Assembly: GCA_002454505.1 (NCBI GenBank)
Contig: DKJA01000197.1
Location: 65,467 to 129,466, forward strand
DNA: 64,000 nt
Reading direction: 5' to 3'
DNA from: Oxalobacteraceae bacterium UBA6704
GTDB lineage: Bacteria; Pseudomonadota; Gammaproteobacteria; Burkholderiales; Burkholderiaceae_D
Shown: one piece after another, positions 26,997-34,924 of the stretch
How positions within the stretch are numbered: position 1 is the first letter of the stretch
Layout: each line of letters opens with the position of its first letter
Notes under the pieces: generated by a model
Databases searched by the model: none
What the model was told of the DNA's origin: nothing
The model's input: only the letters and a program-made list of their open reading frames with translations
Program-made: the position numbers and the translations under genes

Positions 26997-27572
26997 TCAA
27001 ATATACGGGATGTCGCACTTGTCGAGCGCACGACCGTTCGCATCCAGCCGCTGGGCGCAGATCTCGAAGCGGATGCCATACTCCATATCGACGCGGTACA
27101 CCTTCCCGTACGGCAGCGCCACGCCCTGCTGCAGCTCCTTGTGATAGCTGAGCGCGGAAACGTCGCCCGGGATCGCCATCGACGTGTGGAAGTTGCGGCG
27201 GCGGTCCTGCTGGCGGCGGTGGATGTCTGCCAGCACGCCCAGGTCGAGCGCCACGCCGCCCGGCACATATTCGTAGCGCGTGATGCTGCGGCTGGTGCTG
27301 AGCACACCCCAGGCGCACGGCATGCCCTGGTCGGTGCAATGGTTGACCTGGGCCAGCGGGAAGATCTCTTCATGGTTGGCCAGCTGGGCCAGCGGCCACG
27401 TGGTGCGCACGCCGTCGCGCTTGCCGGACAGGGGATTGGTCCACGTCATCGCGTTAACGACGGACACGGTCTGCTTGTCGCGCGCCGGGTCGTTCGGGTC
27501 GCGCATCATGATCATGCTGCAGCCGGACAACAGCGTCATGGACATCAGGGAGAGGCAGATCGGGACTTTCAT
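26997..27572 (-). CDS. Hypothetical lipoprotein
   Basis: 191 residues. The lipoprotein signal has lipobox LSGC (Cys18). The rest is polar, with four or more Cys (HCTDQGMPCAW, EICAQ, KCDIPYI) that could form disulfides in the periplasm. I do not recognise the family. It is transcribed leftward toward the small lipoprotein gene, with 128 bp between them. A bidirectional terminator lies upstream of it at 27659-27690, isolating it from the TonB-C-like genes. Confidence 0.7.
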   Translation of the reverse strand: MKVPICLSLMSMTLLSGCSMIMMRDPNDPARDKQTVSVVNAMTWTNPLSGKRDGVRTTWPLAQLANHEEIFPLAQVNHCTDQGMPCAWGVLSTSRSITRYEYVPGGVALDLGVLADIHRRQQDRRRNFHTSMAIPGDVSALSYHKELQQGVALPYGKVYRVDMEYGIRFEICAQRLDANGRALDKCDIPYI

Positions 27573-27658
27573 GTCGGATAGAGTGCGGGGCGATACCGCC
27601 AGATTAACAGATGTGCGCGCACGCCAACAACCTCGCCGTGGCGGGCCGGTCCGGGACG

Positions 27659-27690
27659 AAAAAAAACCGGCTCATGCGAGCCGGTTTTTT
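27659..27690. terminator. Bidirectional rho-independent terminator
   Basis: AAAAAACCGGCTC-ATGC-GAGCCGGTTTTTT is a perfect inverted repeat with an A-tract on the left and T-tract on the right. It lies just after the stop of the leftward TonB-C-like gene. Confidence 0.92.
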
Positions 27691-27701
27691 GGGGGAGAAA
27701 C

Positions 27702-28043
27702 TCAGTCCAGTTTCCAGGCGTAGTCGACCTTGGTCCACGTTTCGGCCGGTGCGCCGTCTTTCGTGCCCGGCTTGAACTTGCAGGCGGACAGCGATTTGAT
27801 CGCGGCCTTGTCCAGGTTCTTGAAGCCGCTGGACTTCTCGACCTTCGAATCCTTCACCTCGCCGGATGCGGAGACCAGGAACGACATCGAGACCGTGCCC
27901 TGTTCTTCGTTCATCAGCGACGCTTTCGGATACTCGGTCTTGCAGTTCTTTGCATCGAACGAAGCCGGCACTTCAGCGGCAGACGCGGCGCCCGCGACGA
28001 GCACAGCAGCCATCAAACCCAACCAACGCTTATTCGTAGACAT
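27702..28043 (-). CDS. Exported TonB-C-terminal-domain-like protein (paralogue 2)
   Basis: Started at ATG 28043 (113 residues), with GGGGAAA upstream and a signal peptide ending AASA|AE. The mature part is just the TonB-like C-terminal fold: EYPKASLMNEEQGTVSMSFLVSASGEVKDSKVEKSSG…LDKAAIKSLSACKF. It lacks the membrane anchor and Pro-rich spacer of true TonB. Two Cys (KNCKTEY and SACKF) may form a disulfide. It is a near-duplicate of the neighbouring gene upstream and probably the last gene of the transcript, ending at the terminator. Confidence 0.8.
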   Translation of the reverse strand: MSTNKRWLGLMAAVLVAGAASAAEVPASFDAKNCKTEYPKASLMNEEQGTVSMSFLVSASGEVKDSKVEKSSGFKNLDKAAIKSLSACKFKPGTKDGAPAETWTKVDYAWKLD

Positions 28044-28077
28044 CTGTTTTTCCCCTGTGTTTAAAGAAGCTTTGTAA

Positions 28078-28410
28078 TTACAGCGACCACACGTAATCGA
28101 CCTTGGTCCAGGTCTGTGCCACGGCGCCATCCTTGGTGCCCGGCTTGAATTTGCACGTGGACAGGGCTTTCAGTGCCGCCTTGTCCAGGTTCTTGAAACC
28201 GCTCGATTTCTCGACTTTCGATTCCATCACATCGCCGCCAGCGGATACCAGGAAGGCCATCGTGACTGCGCCCTGTTCTTCATTCAACAGGGAGGCCTTC
28301 GGGTACTCTGCCTTGCATTTCCGCGCATCGACGGATGCCGGAACTTCCGACGCGAAGGCTGCGCCGGAAACGAGGGTGGTTACGATAAAACCGATCAAAC
28401 GCTTGTTCAT
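28078..28410 (-). CDS. Exported TonB-C-terminal-domain-like protein (paralogue 1)
   Basis: Started at ATG 28410 (110 residues), giving a signal peptide ending AAFA|SE. The mature domain matches paralogue 2 at roughly three-quarters of positions by eye (EYPKASLLNEEQGAVTMAFLVSAGG; SSGFKNLDKAALKALSTCKF; DGAVAQTWTKVDYVW). It has the same TonB-C-like fold and the same pair of Cys. It lies 53 nt downstream of the chemoreceptor gene and 34 nt upstream of paralogue 2. A free periplasmic TonB-C domain has no established role. Confidence 0.8.
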   Translation of the reverse strand: MNKRLIGFIVTTLVSGAAFASEVPASVDARKCKAEYPKASLLNEEQGAVTMAFLVSAGGDVMESKVEKSSGFKNLDKAALKALSTCKFKPGTKDGAVAQTWTKVDYVWSL

Positions 28411-28463
28411 TTTCTTTCCAGATTTATTAAAGACTTCGTATGGTTTGCTTCTGAAACGACTGC

Positions 28464-30224
28464 TTAAAATTCTTCCCACTCGTCCGCGCCGGCGGCGGCA
28501 GCCACCACTTTCTTCGGCTTGGCCGATGCTGCCGGTGCCGGCGCAGCGACGGCCTTGCGTGGCGCGGCAGCCTTGACCGGTTTCGCCGGCTTGACCAGCG
28601 CGGTGGTCGGCACCGCCTTCGCCGCGGTGGCAACCGCTTCGATGACGGCGCGCTCTTCGCCCGCTTCCAGGCGGAAGATCGACACCACGCGGGACAGTTC
28701 GCCCGCCTGATCCTGCAGGCTCTGCGCCGCGGCGGCGGCTTCCTCGACCAGCGCGGCATTCTGCTGGGTCATGCTGTCCATCTCGATGATCGACAGGTTC
28801 ACCTGTTCGATGCCGGCGCTCTGTTCCTGGCTGGCGTTGGCGATCTCGCCCATGATGTCCGTTACGCGGCGCACCGAGGACACCACTTCGTCCATCGTCA
28901 CACCGGCCTGGCGCACCAGCTTCGAACCGCGCTCGACCTTTTCGACGGAGTCGCCGATCAGGCCCTTGATTTCTTTTGCCGCATTGGCGGAACGCTGTGC
29001 CAGGTTGCGCACTTCCGATGCCACGACGGCGAAGCCGCGGCCCTGTTCGCCGGCACGTGCTGCTTCAACAGCGGCATTCAGTGCCAGGATGTTGGTCTGG
29101 AAGGCGATGCCGTCGATCACGCCGATGATGTCCACGATCTTGTTGGACGACTCGTTGATCGAGCTCATCGTGTCGACCACCTGCGACACCACGGTGCCGC
29201 CCTTGCTGGCCACGTCGGACGCGTTGGCGGCCAGCTGGTTCGCTTCACGGGCATTGTCGGCGTTCTGCTTGACGGTGGAGGTCAGCTCTTCCATCGCGGA
29301 AGCGGTCTTCTCCAGCGACGATGCCTGCATTTCGGTACGCGACGACAGGTCGATATTGCCGGCGGCGATTTCACGCGAGGCGGTGCCGATCGTTTCGGTA
29401 CCCACGCGCACCTGGCTGACGATGCCCACCAGGCTGTCGCGCATTTCGCGCATTTCGGCCAGCAGGCTGTCCTTGTCGTCGGACTTGGTATCGATGGCCA
29501 CGGACAGGTCGCCGTTGGCGATGCTGCCGGCGATCGATGCCGTGTATTCCGGTTCGCCGCCCAACTGCTTGAGCAGGCCGCGGGTGATCAGGTAAGCGGC
29601 GACCACCGAGATCAGCACGGCCAGCAGGCCCAGGCCGATCATGAAGTTGCGGGCGCTGGCGAAGCCTTCCGCCGCGTCGACCTTGACTTGATGGTTCAGC
29701 TTGTCTTCAAACGCGCCCAGTTGGTCCAGTGCATCCATCCATTTTTTCTGTGCAGGACGGATTTCCTTGATCAGCACGCGGGTGGCGCCCATCGCGTCGT
29801 TCGCCAGCCACAGCTGGGAAGCGCGGTCGATGGCCGGCATGGCGACGGCTTCGTGTTCCTTGATCTGCGCCAGCAGCTTCTTCTCTTCCGGCGCCGCTTC
29901 AACGGCAAACTGCGCTTCCAGCTTCTTCAGCGAAACGTCGTATTTGCCGGTCTGCTCTTTCAGGCGGGCCAGTTCAGGCTCCATGTCGGCCGGATCGGAC
30001 ATCAGCGTCAGCACGCGCAGCGAACCGACCCGGTCCTGCACGTTGTTGCGCATGTCGATCACCAGGCGGGTCACGACGGTATTGACGCTGACCACGTGAT
30101 CCAGACGATCCTGGATCTGCGCCAGGCGGAAGATGCCGACCACCGTCACGGCGACGAGGAACATCAGTACCAGTGCGAATCCAAGGCCCAGACGCTGCCC
30201 GACCTTCATTTTGCTTAAGTTCAT
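28464..30224 (-). CDS. Methyl-accepting chemotaxis protein with C-terminal CheR-binding tail
   Basis: 586 residues from ATG 30224 (MNLSKMKVGQRLGLG); the frame is open further upstream without support. TM1 lies at about 10-32, followed by a four-helix-bundle periplasmic sensor of ~155 residues, TM2 at ~190-212 and a HAMP domain. The signalling domain has the conserved hairpin tip (GIAFQTNILALNAAVEAARAG, ~390). The end is an Ala/Pro/Lys-rich tether closing with EWEEF, the pentapeptide type that binds CheR/CheB. It controls flagellar or pilus motility through CheA/CheW. The ligand is unknown. Confidence 0.95.
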   Translation of the reverse strand: MNLSKMKVGQRLGLGFALVLMFLVAVTVVGIFRLAQIQDRLDHVVSVNTVVTRLVIDMRNNVQDRVGSLRVLTLMSDPADMEPELARLKEQTGKYDVSLKKLEAQFAVEAAPEEKKLLAQIKEHEAVAMPAIDRASQLWLANDAMGATRVLIKEIRPAQKKWMDALDQLGAFEDKLNHQVKVDAAEGFASARNFMIGLGLLAVLISVVAAYLITRGLLKQLGGEPEYTASIAGSIANGDLSVAIDTKSDDKDSLLAEMREMRDSLVGIVSQVRVGTETIGTASREIAAGNIDLSSRTEMQASSLEKTASAMEELTSTVKQNADNAREANQLAANASDVASKGGTVVSQVVDTMSSINESSNKIVDIIGVIDGIAFQTNILALNAAVEAARAGEQGRGFAVVASEVRNLAQRSANAAKEIKGLIGDSVEKVERGSKLVRQAGVTMDEVVSSVRRVTDIMGEIANASQEQSAGIEQVNLSIIEMDSMTQQNAALVEEAAAAAQSLQDQAGELSRVVSIFRLEAGEERAVIEAVATAAKAVPTTALVKPAKPVKAAAPRKAVAAPAPAASAKPKKVVAAAAGADEWEEF

Positions 30225-30659
30225 TTCGGCTCTTCGTTTAACGATTGTTGTAGATTGCCCAGGGATAATATTGAAATTACCCACTGACCCTTGCCATTGC
30301 GCAAGTAATGACAGTAGCAAACATTGACTGCGAATGCAAAACAAGGGAGTTGTAACGGTGAAAAGCGTGCATATTTCGTCGCTTTTCCACACATCGGGAG
30401 AAGACGAAATGTGTGTCTCGTTGGAAATTATATTGCTGACGTTTCCACTGGGCAAGAAGAATCTGCGTAAAAAACACGCAAAGCAACTTTCTATGGGGAA
30501 ATCACGACAAACCCGCGGAAATGGCTCGTGAAGTGTGGGATTTGCGCGATTTACGTCGCCAGAATGACGCGTGAATGCAACGATTCAGCGTGGCCCGGCG
30601 TGGCGCCGGATACTGACTGCGGGAGGTTTTGCAAACGCATGCAAAAGCCGCCAATACGG
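30225..30659. other. Intergenic region upstream of the chemoreceptor gene
   Basis: This is an AT-richer stretch, especially 30240-30500, which must contain the leftward chemoreceptor promoter. I see no convincing sigma-28 site (TAAA…GCCGATAA) and no supported coding frame. Confidence 0.4.
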
Positions 30660-30835
30660 CCGGGCTTGTGTCCACCCTGGTGTCTGACACCGACATGGAC
30701 ACGGGCTCGGCAATTTGCTCGCGCATCGTCGGATCACGAAGTAATACGATGATTGCCGGTGGAGAAGCAGAAAGGTCGAGCTCGTGTCCATGTCGGTGTC
30801 TGACACCATGGTGGGGAAAGTGGACACGAGCCCGG
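30660..30835. repeat. ~176-bp element with ~50-bp terminal inverted repeats
   Basis: The left arm (30660-30710) and right arm (30777-30835) are inverted copies sharing GGTGTC-GACACC palindromes and GACATGGACACG. The right arm carries about eight extra bases. The 66-bp centre has no gene. The layout resembles a MITE or a REP/BIME-like pair; it sits just past the 3' end of dusA. Confidence 0.8.
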
Positions 30836-30849
30836 CAGTAATGGGCGCG

Positions 30850-31848
30850 TCATCGCGGCCGCAGCGCTTCCAGGAGGAGCTGGGGGTCGCCGGCGGCCAG
30901 CCGCTTGGAGTCGGACAGCGTCTGGCGGAAATTGCGGGCGCCGGGCAGGCCCTGCATCAGGCCCAGCATGTGGCGGGTGATGGTGTTCAGTTTCAGTCCG
31001 CGGCCGCCTTCTTTCGCCAACTGGGCGGCAATGTACGGCATCATCGCGCGCAGCACTTCCTCGCGGCTTTTCACCGGCGCGTCGTCGCCATAGTATTTAC
31101 TGTCGAACGTGGCCATCAGATACGGGTTGTGATATGCCTCGCGGCCCAGCATCACGCCGTCGACGTGCAGCAGGTGCTCGTCGATCTCCGCTGCCGTCTT
31201 GATGCCGCCATTGATCAGGATCTCGAACTGCGGGAAATCGCGCTTCAAACGGTAGGCATATTCGTACTTCAGCGGCGGAATCTCGCGGTTTTCCTTCGGC
31301 GACAGGCCTTTCAGGATCGCATTGCGGGCGTGGACGACGAACGTGGTGCAGCCGGCATCGGCCACCGTGCCGACGAAATCGCGCACGAAGTCGTAGCTTT
31401 CCGTCTCGTCGATGCCGATGCGGTGCTTGACGGTGACGTCGATCGCCACCGCATCCTTCATCGCCTTCACGCAGTCGCGCACCAGTTCCGGCTCGGCCAT
31501 CAGGCAGGCACCGAACGCGCCCTTCTGCACCCGCTCGGACGGGCAGCCGCAATTGAGGTTGATCTCGTCGTAGCCCCATTTCTCGCCCAGCTTCGCGGCC
31601 ACGGCCAGATCGTGCGGATCGGAGCCGCCCAACTGCAGCGCCACCGGATGTTCTTCCTCGTTGAAGCGCAGGTGGCGCTCAACATCGCCATAGACCAGCG
31701 CGCCGGTCGTCACCATCTCTGTATACAACCATGTGTGTTTGGTGATCTGGCGGTGGAACAGGCGGCAGTGGCGGTCGGTCCAGTCCATCATCGGGGCCAC
31801 GCTGATGCGGCGGCCGGGGATCGCTGTCGGGGAGGTTACGGTGTTCAT
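30850..31848 (-). CDS. dusA: tRNA-dihydrouridine synthase A
   Basis: I use ATG 31848 (MNTVTSPTAIPGRR), 332 residues; the open frame extends 16 codons upstream without support. Landmarks are SVAPMMDWTDRHCR near the start, NLNCGCPSERVQKGAFGACLM with the catalytic Cys, TVKHRIGID, VHARNA and INGGI for FMN/phosphate binding. DusA reduces U20/U20a in tRNA D-loops using FMN and NADPH. It is convergent with nothing nearby; the inverted-repeat element lies 14 bp past its stop. Confidence 0.96.
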   Translation of the reverse strand: MNTVTSPTAIPGRRISVAPMMDWTDRHCRLFHRQITKHTWLYTEMVTTGALVYGDVERHLRFNEEEHPVALQLGGSDPHDLAVAAKLGEKWGYDEINLNCGCPSERVQKGAFGACLMAEPELVRDCVKAMKDAVAIDVTVKHRIGIDETESYDFVRDFVGTVADAGCTTFVVHARNAILKGLSPKENREIPPLKYEYAYRLKRDFPQFEILINGGIKTAAEIDEHLLHVDGVMLGREAYHNPYLMATFDSKYYGDDAPVKSREEVLRAMMPYIAAQLAKEGGRGLKLNTITRHMLGLMQGLPGARNFRQTLSDSKRLAAGDPQLLLEALRPR

Positions 31849-32003
31849 CTGGAAGGCAACTCGCTTGGGGCTGCACATTATACAGGCAGTGAGCACTCGG
31901 CTGTTGCGCCGTCCTCACAGGCAGGCCCGGAACGGCGCAGCATCTGCTCAGCATCCGGCCGGCATATGGTAAGTTGGTGACAGAAGAATAAGCTGGAGAG
32001 GAT

Positions 32004-33104
32004 ATGAACGATGCGACCACCGCAACGCAACCGTCGGGCGCCGACCTGGCGGAGCTGATGCGGCGGCATGGCGAGCGGGTGTTGCTGCGCTGGCGCCAGC
32101 GGATCAACGACCAGTTGCCGGCTTCGGCAGCGATGGGCGAGTCGCAACTGATCGACACCCTGCCCGAACTGTACGACCACCTGATGGCTTCCGCGGCCGC
32201 GCCGGACCTGGCGCTGGAACTGGGCCGCACCAGCGTCGCCCGCGCGCATGGCGCCGAACGCGCCAGGATGAGCGCCTTCAGCCCCGCCGAACTGCTGCTC
32301 GAACTGCAGCTGCTGCGCCGCTGCGTGTGGGAGATCGCCCACGAGCAGGATGTGCCGCTGACCCGCGACTTCATCCTCGCCGTGGCCGGCGCCTTCGATG
32401 CGGCGGAGCGCGATGCGCTGACCGAGTACGACCTGGTGCGCATCCGCGAGCATGAACTGGCCCTGAGGGAGATGATCGCCCGCGTGCGCGAGCACCTGCA
32501 CGTGGCCGGCACTGCGGCCCAGCTGATCACACGGAGCACCAACCTGGAGCGCATCGGCAGCCTGACCACCCGCATCCGCCGGCGCATGCTGCTGGCCGAA
32601 GAGCAGCTCGACGTCGATACGCTGAAGAATGCCGCGCTGTCCGAACGGCTGCCTTTGCTGCTGTCCACGTTCGACCTGTTCGCACTGGCGCAGGAAGTCT
32701 GCCACGACGCCGGCCCCGCCGGCTGCGTCGTCAGCGGCGGCGCCGTGACCGGCACCTGGTGCCGCATGTCGCTGCGGCAGGCCCTGCGCAACCTGCTGGC
32801 GGCGCCCGGCGGCGGCGTGGCCACGGCGATCATCGTCCAGCACGCGCATGGCCGCGTGGCGCTGTCCGTCCACCAGACCTGCGTGCTGCCGCCGGACGTG
32901 GTGGCCAATGTTTTCTCGTCGCGGAACAAGAGCACGCACCCCACCGTGCGCGACTGGGGCACCGGCCTCGCCTTCGTGCGCGACGTGGCCGAGAGCCATG
33001 GCGGCAGCGCCATCGTCCAGAGCGCGTCCGGCAGCGGCACCGTGTTCACGCTCGACATTCCCGTCGACGCCAGCCCCTTCGTGCCGTCGGCGGCGTCGCG
33101 CTAG
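32004..33104 (+). CDS. RsbRD-N-domain sensor protein with degenerate histidine-kinase core
   Basis: 366 residues. The N-terminal ~130 residues (LMRRHGERVLLRWRQRI…, ARAHGAERARMSAFSPAELLLELQLLR) resemble the RsbRD_N sensor domain found on stress-signalling proteins. The second half aligns with a HisKA-HATPase kinase: the ATP lid is recognisable (NVFSSRNKSTHPTVRDWGTGL, then SHGGSAIVQSASGSGTVF). The canonical H-D/E-L-R-N-P phospho-acceptor motif is not seen where expected (VREHLHVAGTAAQLI), and the N box is weak (LRNLLAAPGG). It may be a pseudo-kinase or ATP-binding sensor. No response regulator is adjacent. Confidence 0.7.
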   Translation: MNDATTATQPSGADLAELMRRHGERVLLRWRQRINDQLPASAAMGESQLIDTLPELYDHLMASAAAPDLALELGRTSVARAHGAERARMSAFSPAELLLELQLLRRCVWEIAHEQDVPLTRDFILAVAGAFDAAERDALTEYDLVRIREHELALREMIARVREHLHVAGTAAQLITRSTNLERIGSLTTRIRRRMLLAEEQLDVDTLKNAALSERLPLLLSTFDLFALAQEVCHDAGPAGCVVSGGAVTGTWCRMSLRQALRNLLAAPGGGVATAIIVQHAHGRVALSVHQTCVLPPDVVANVFSSRNKSTHPTVRDWGTGLAFVRDVAESHGGSAIVQSASGSGTVFTLDIPVDASPFVPSAASR

Positions 33105-33111
33105 CGCGTAC

Positions 33112-33624
33112 TTACTTCCTGGGCAGGCGTGCCAGCACGGCCGGCACGATGCGGCGGTGGACGGGCGCCACGAAGAACATATACAGGTGGCCCAGCGGCC
33201 GGTGCACGTGCACCACCGTGGAGGTGGCGACGGCATCTTCGCCGGCCAGCCGGCACACGGACACCTGCACGTCCAGGTGCCGGTCTGAATCGCCGAGGAT
33301 CACTTCGTCGTCCGACACATGCAGCAGCGAGAAGATGCCCACCCGGTCGCCGGCACGGTAGTCCTGCGCGCGCTTCGTGCGGTCCACATCGCCCAGCATG
33401 CCCAGGTCCTTCAAGCCGAGGCGGGAGACGATCCGGTTGCGCAGTGCCATCAACCGGTCCACCCAGGCAGGCGTGCGCGCCAGCACGTCGAGATACAGTT
33501 CGAGCGCGGTGCGCGTGTCGCCGGCCAGGTTCATGCGGTAGCAGTCGTGGAAGTGGCTGCCGGCAGTGCGGCGGGCGAGCAGACTCGCAGCGGGGATCGC
33601 GGTGGGGACGATGATCGGCTTCAT
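33112..33624 (-). CDS. DUF2867 family protein
   Basis: I use ATG 33624; a GTG two codons earlier is possible. 170 residues. The sequence shows the DUF2867 pattern: AGSHFHDCYRMNL near the start, the middle GDRVGIFSLLHVSDDEVILGDSDRHLDVQVSV and a C-terminal LYMFFVAPVHRRIVPAVL. In that family the domain is a START-like fold, sometimes fused to NAD-binding proteins. No enzyme role is known for stand-alone members. It is convergent with the sensor gene, with seven bases between stops. Confidence 0.8.
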   Translation of the reverse strand: MKPIIVPTAIPAASLLARRTAGSHFHDCYRMNLAGDTRTALELYLDVLARTPAWVDRLMALRNRIVSRLGLKDLGMLGDVDRTKRAQDYRAGDRVGIFSLLHVSDDEVILGDSDRHLDVQVSVCRLAGEDAVATSTVVHVHRPLGHLYMFFVAPVHRRIVPAVLARLPRK

Positions 33625-33737
33625 CGCCACAGCTTACCACTGCTCACCTTTCTGATTACATCGCCCATCGCGTTGACACCCGCCGGCCGAGTCCCGATAC
33701 TCGGATGCCATTGCGCCACCTATAAAGACAACGAGAC

Positions 33738-34889
33738 ATGGCAGTCATCACCGAGATCGAGGACCTGCGCCGGCAGGCCAGAAAGCGCGTCGCCAAAGCC
33801 ATTTTCGGCTACGTCGATTCCGGCTCCTACACGGAGCGCACGATGCGGGCCAACCGCAGCGACCTCGATGCGATCCACCTGCGCCAGCGCGTGGCCGTCA
33901 ACGTGGACGGACGCAGCACCGCCACCACGCTGGCCGGCTTTGAAGCCGCGATGCCGGTGGCGCTGGCTCCCGTCGGCCTCACTGGCCTGAACTACGGCGA
34001 CGGCGAAATCCTCGCCGCGCAGGCGGCGGAGGAATTCGGCGTGCCGTTCACGCTCACCACGATGAGCATCTGCTCGATCGAGGACGTGGCCGCCGCCACC
34101 AAGAAACCGTTCTGGTTCCAGCTGTACGTGATGCGCGACCGCGGCTTCGCGGCGGAACTGATCGCCCGCGCGAAGGCAGCCGGCTGCTCGGCGCTGGTAC
34201 TGACGCTGGACCTGCAGATCCTCGGCCAGCGCCATGCCGACCTGCGCAACGGCCTGACGGTGCCGCCCCGCCCTACCCTGTCGAACATCGCCGACATGCT
34301 CAGCAAACCCGCCTGGTGCGCCAGCGTGTTGATGGGCAAGCGCAAAACGTTCGGCAATCTGGCCGGTCATGTGAAGGGCGCGGAAGGCCTGTCCACGCTG
34401 ATGGCCTGGGTGGGCCAGCAGTTCGACCCGACGCTGTCGTGGGACGACGTGGCGTGGATCCGCGACCAGTGGGACGGCAAGCTGATTTTGAAGGGCATCC
34501 TCGATGCGGAAGATGCGAAGCTGGCCGCAAGCACGGGCGCCGATGCGATCGTCGTCAGCAACCATGGCGGCCGCCAGCTCGATGGCGCGATGAGTTCCAT
34601 CCGCGCGCTGCCCGATGTTCTCGACGCGGTCGGCGGCGATAACATCGAGATCTGGATGGACGGCGGCATCCGCTCTGGCCAGGACATTCTGAAAGCCTGC
34701 GCGATGGGCGCGCGCGGCGTGATGGCAGGCCGCAGCTATGTCTACGGGCTCGGCGCGCTGGGCAAGCGGGGCGTCACGCTGGCGCTGGACATCATGCGCA
34801 AGGAGCTGGACGTGTCGATGGCGCTGTCCGGCATCCGCGACATCCGCGCGGCGAACCGCTCGCACATCGTGCTGCCGAAGGACTGGTAA
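33738..34889 (+). CDS. lldD: FMN-dependent L-lactate dehydrogenase
   Basis: 383 residues. The family fold is clear: TEIEDLRRQARKRVAKAIFGYVDSG at the start, LTLDLQILGQRHADLRNG in the middle, the active-site segment VSNHGGRQLDG (~275) and phosphate-binding DGGIRSGQDILKACAMGARGVMAGR. The full match to the LldD subgroup (YGLGALGKRGV…) favours L-lactate over glycolate or mandelate. It would oxidise L-lactate to pyruvate at the membrane. It is the first gene of the rhamnogalacturonan locus, which fits the lactate made from rhamnose via lactaldehyde. The next gene is 35 nt away. Confidence 0.92.
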   Translation: MAVITEIEDLRRQARKRVAKAIFGYVDSGSYTERTMRANRSDLDAIHLRQRVAVNVDGRSTATTLAGFEAAMPVALAPVGLTGLNYGDGEILAAQAAEEFGVPFTLTTMSICSIEDVAAATKKPFWFQLYVMRDRGFAAELIARAKAAGCSALVLTLDLQILGQRHADLRNGLTVPPRPTLSNIADMLSKPAWCASVLMGKRKTFGNLAGHVKGAEGLSTLMAWVGQQFDPTLSWDDVAWIRDQWDGKLILKGILDAEDAKLAASTGADAIVVSNHGGRQLDGAMSSIRALPDVLDAVGGDNIEIWMDGGIRSGQDILKACAMGARGVMAGRSYVYGLGALGKRGVTLALDIMRKELDVSMALSGIRDIRAANRSHIVLPKDW

Positions 34890-34924
34890 CCCGCCCTTTT
34901 CATTCCCATCCGGATGCTTACACC

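Noticed and set aside
30160..30260. Flagellar sigma-28 promoter for the chemoreceptor
   Set aside because: A TAAA and a GCCGAAAT occur but only 6 bp apart, not about 15, so the match is not credible.
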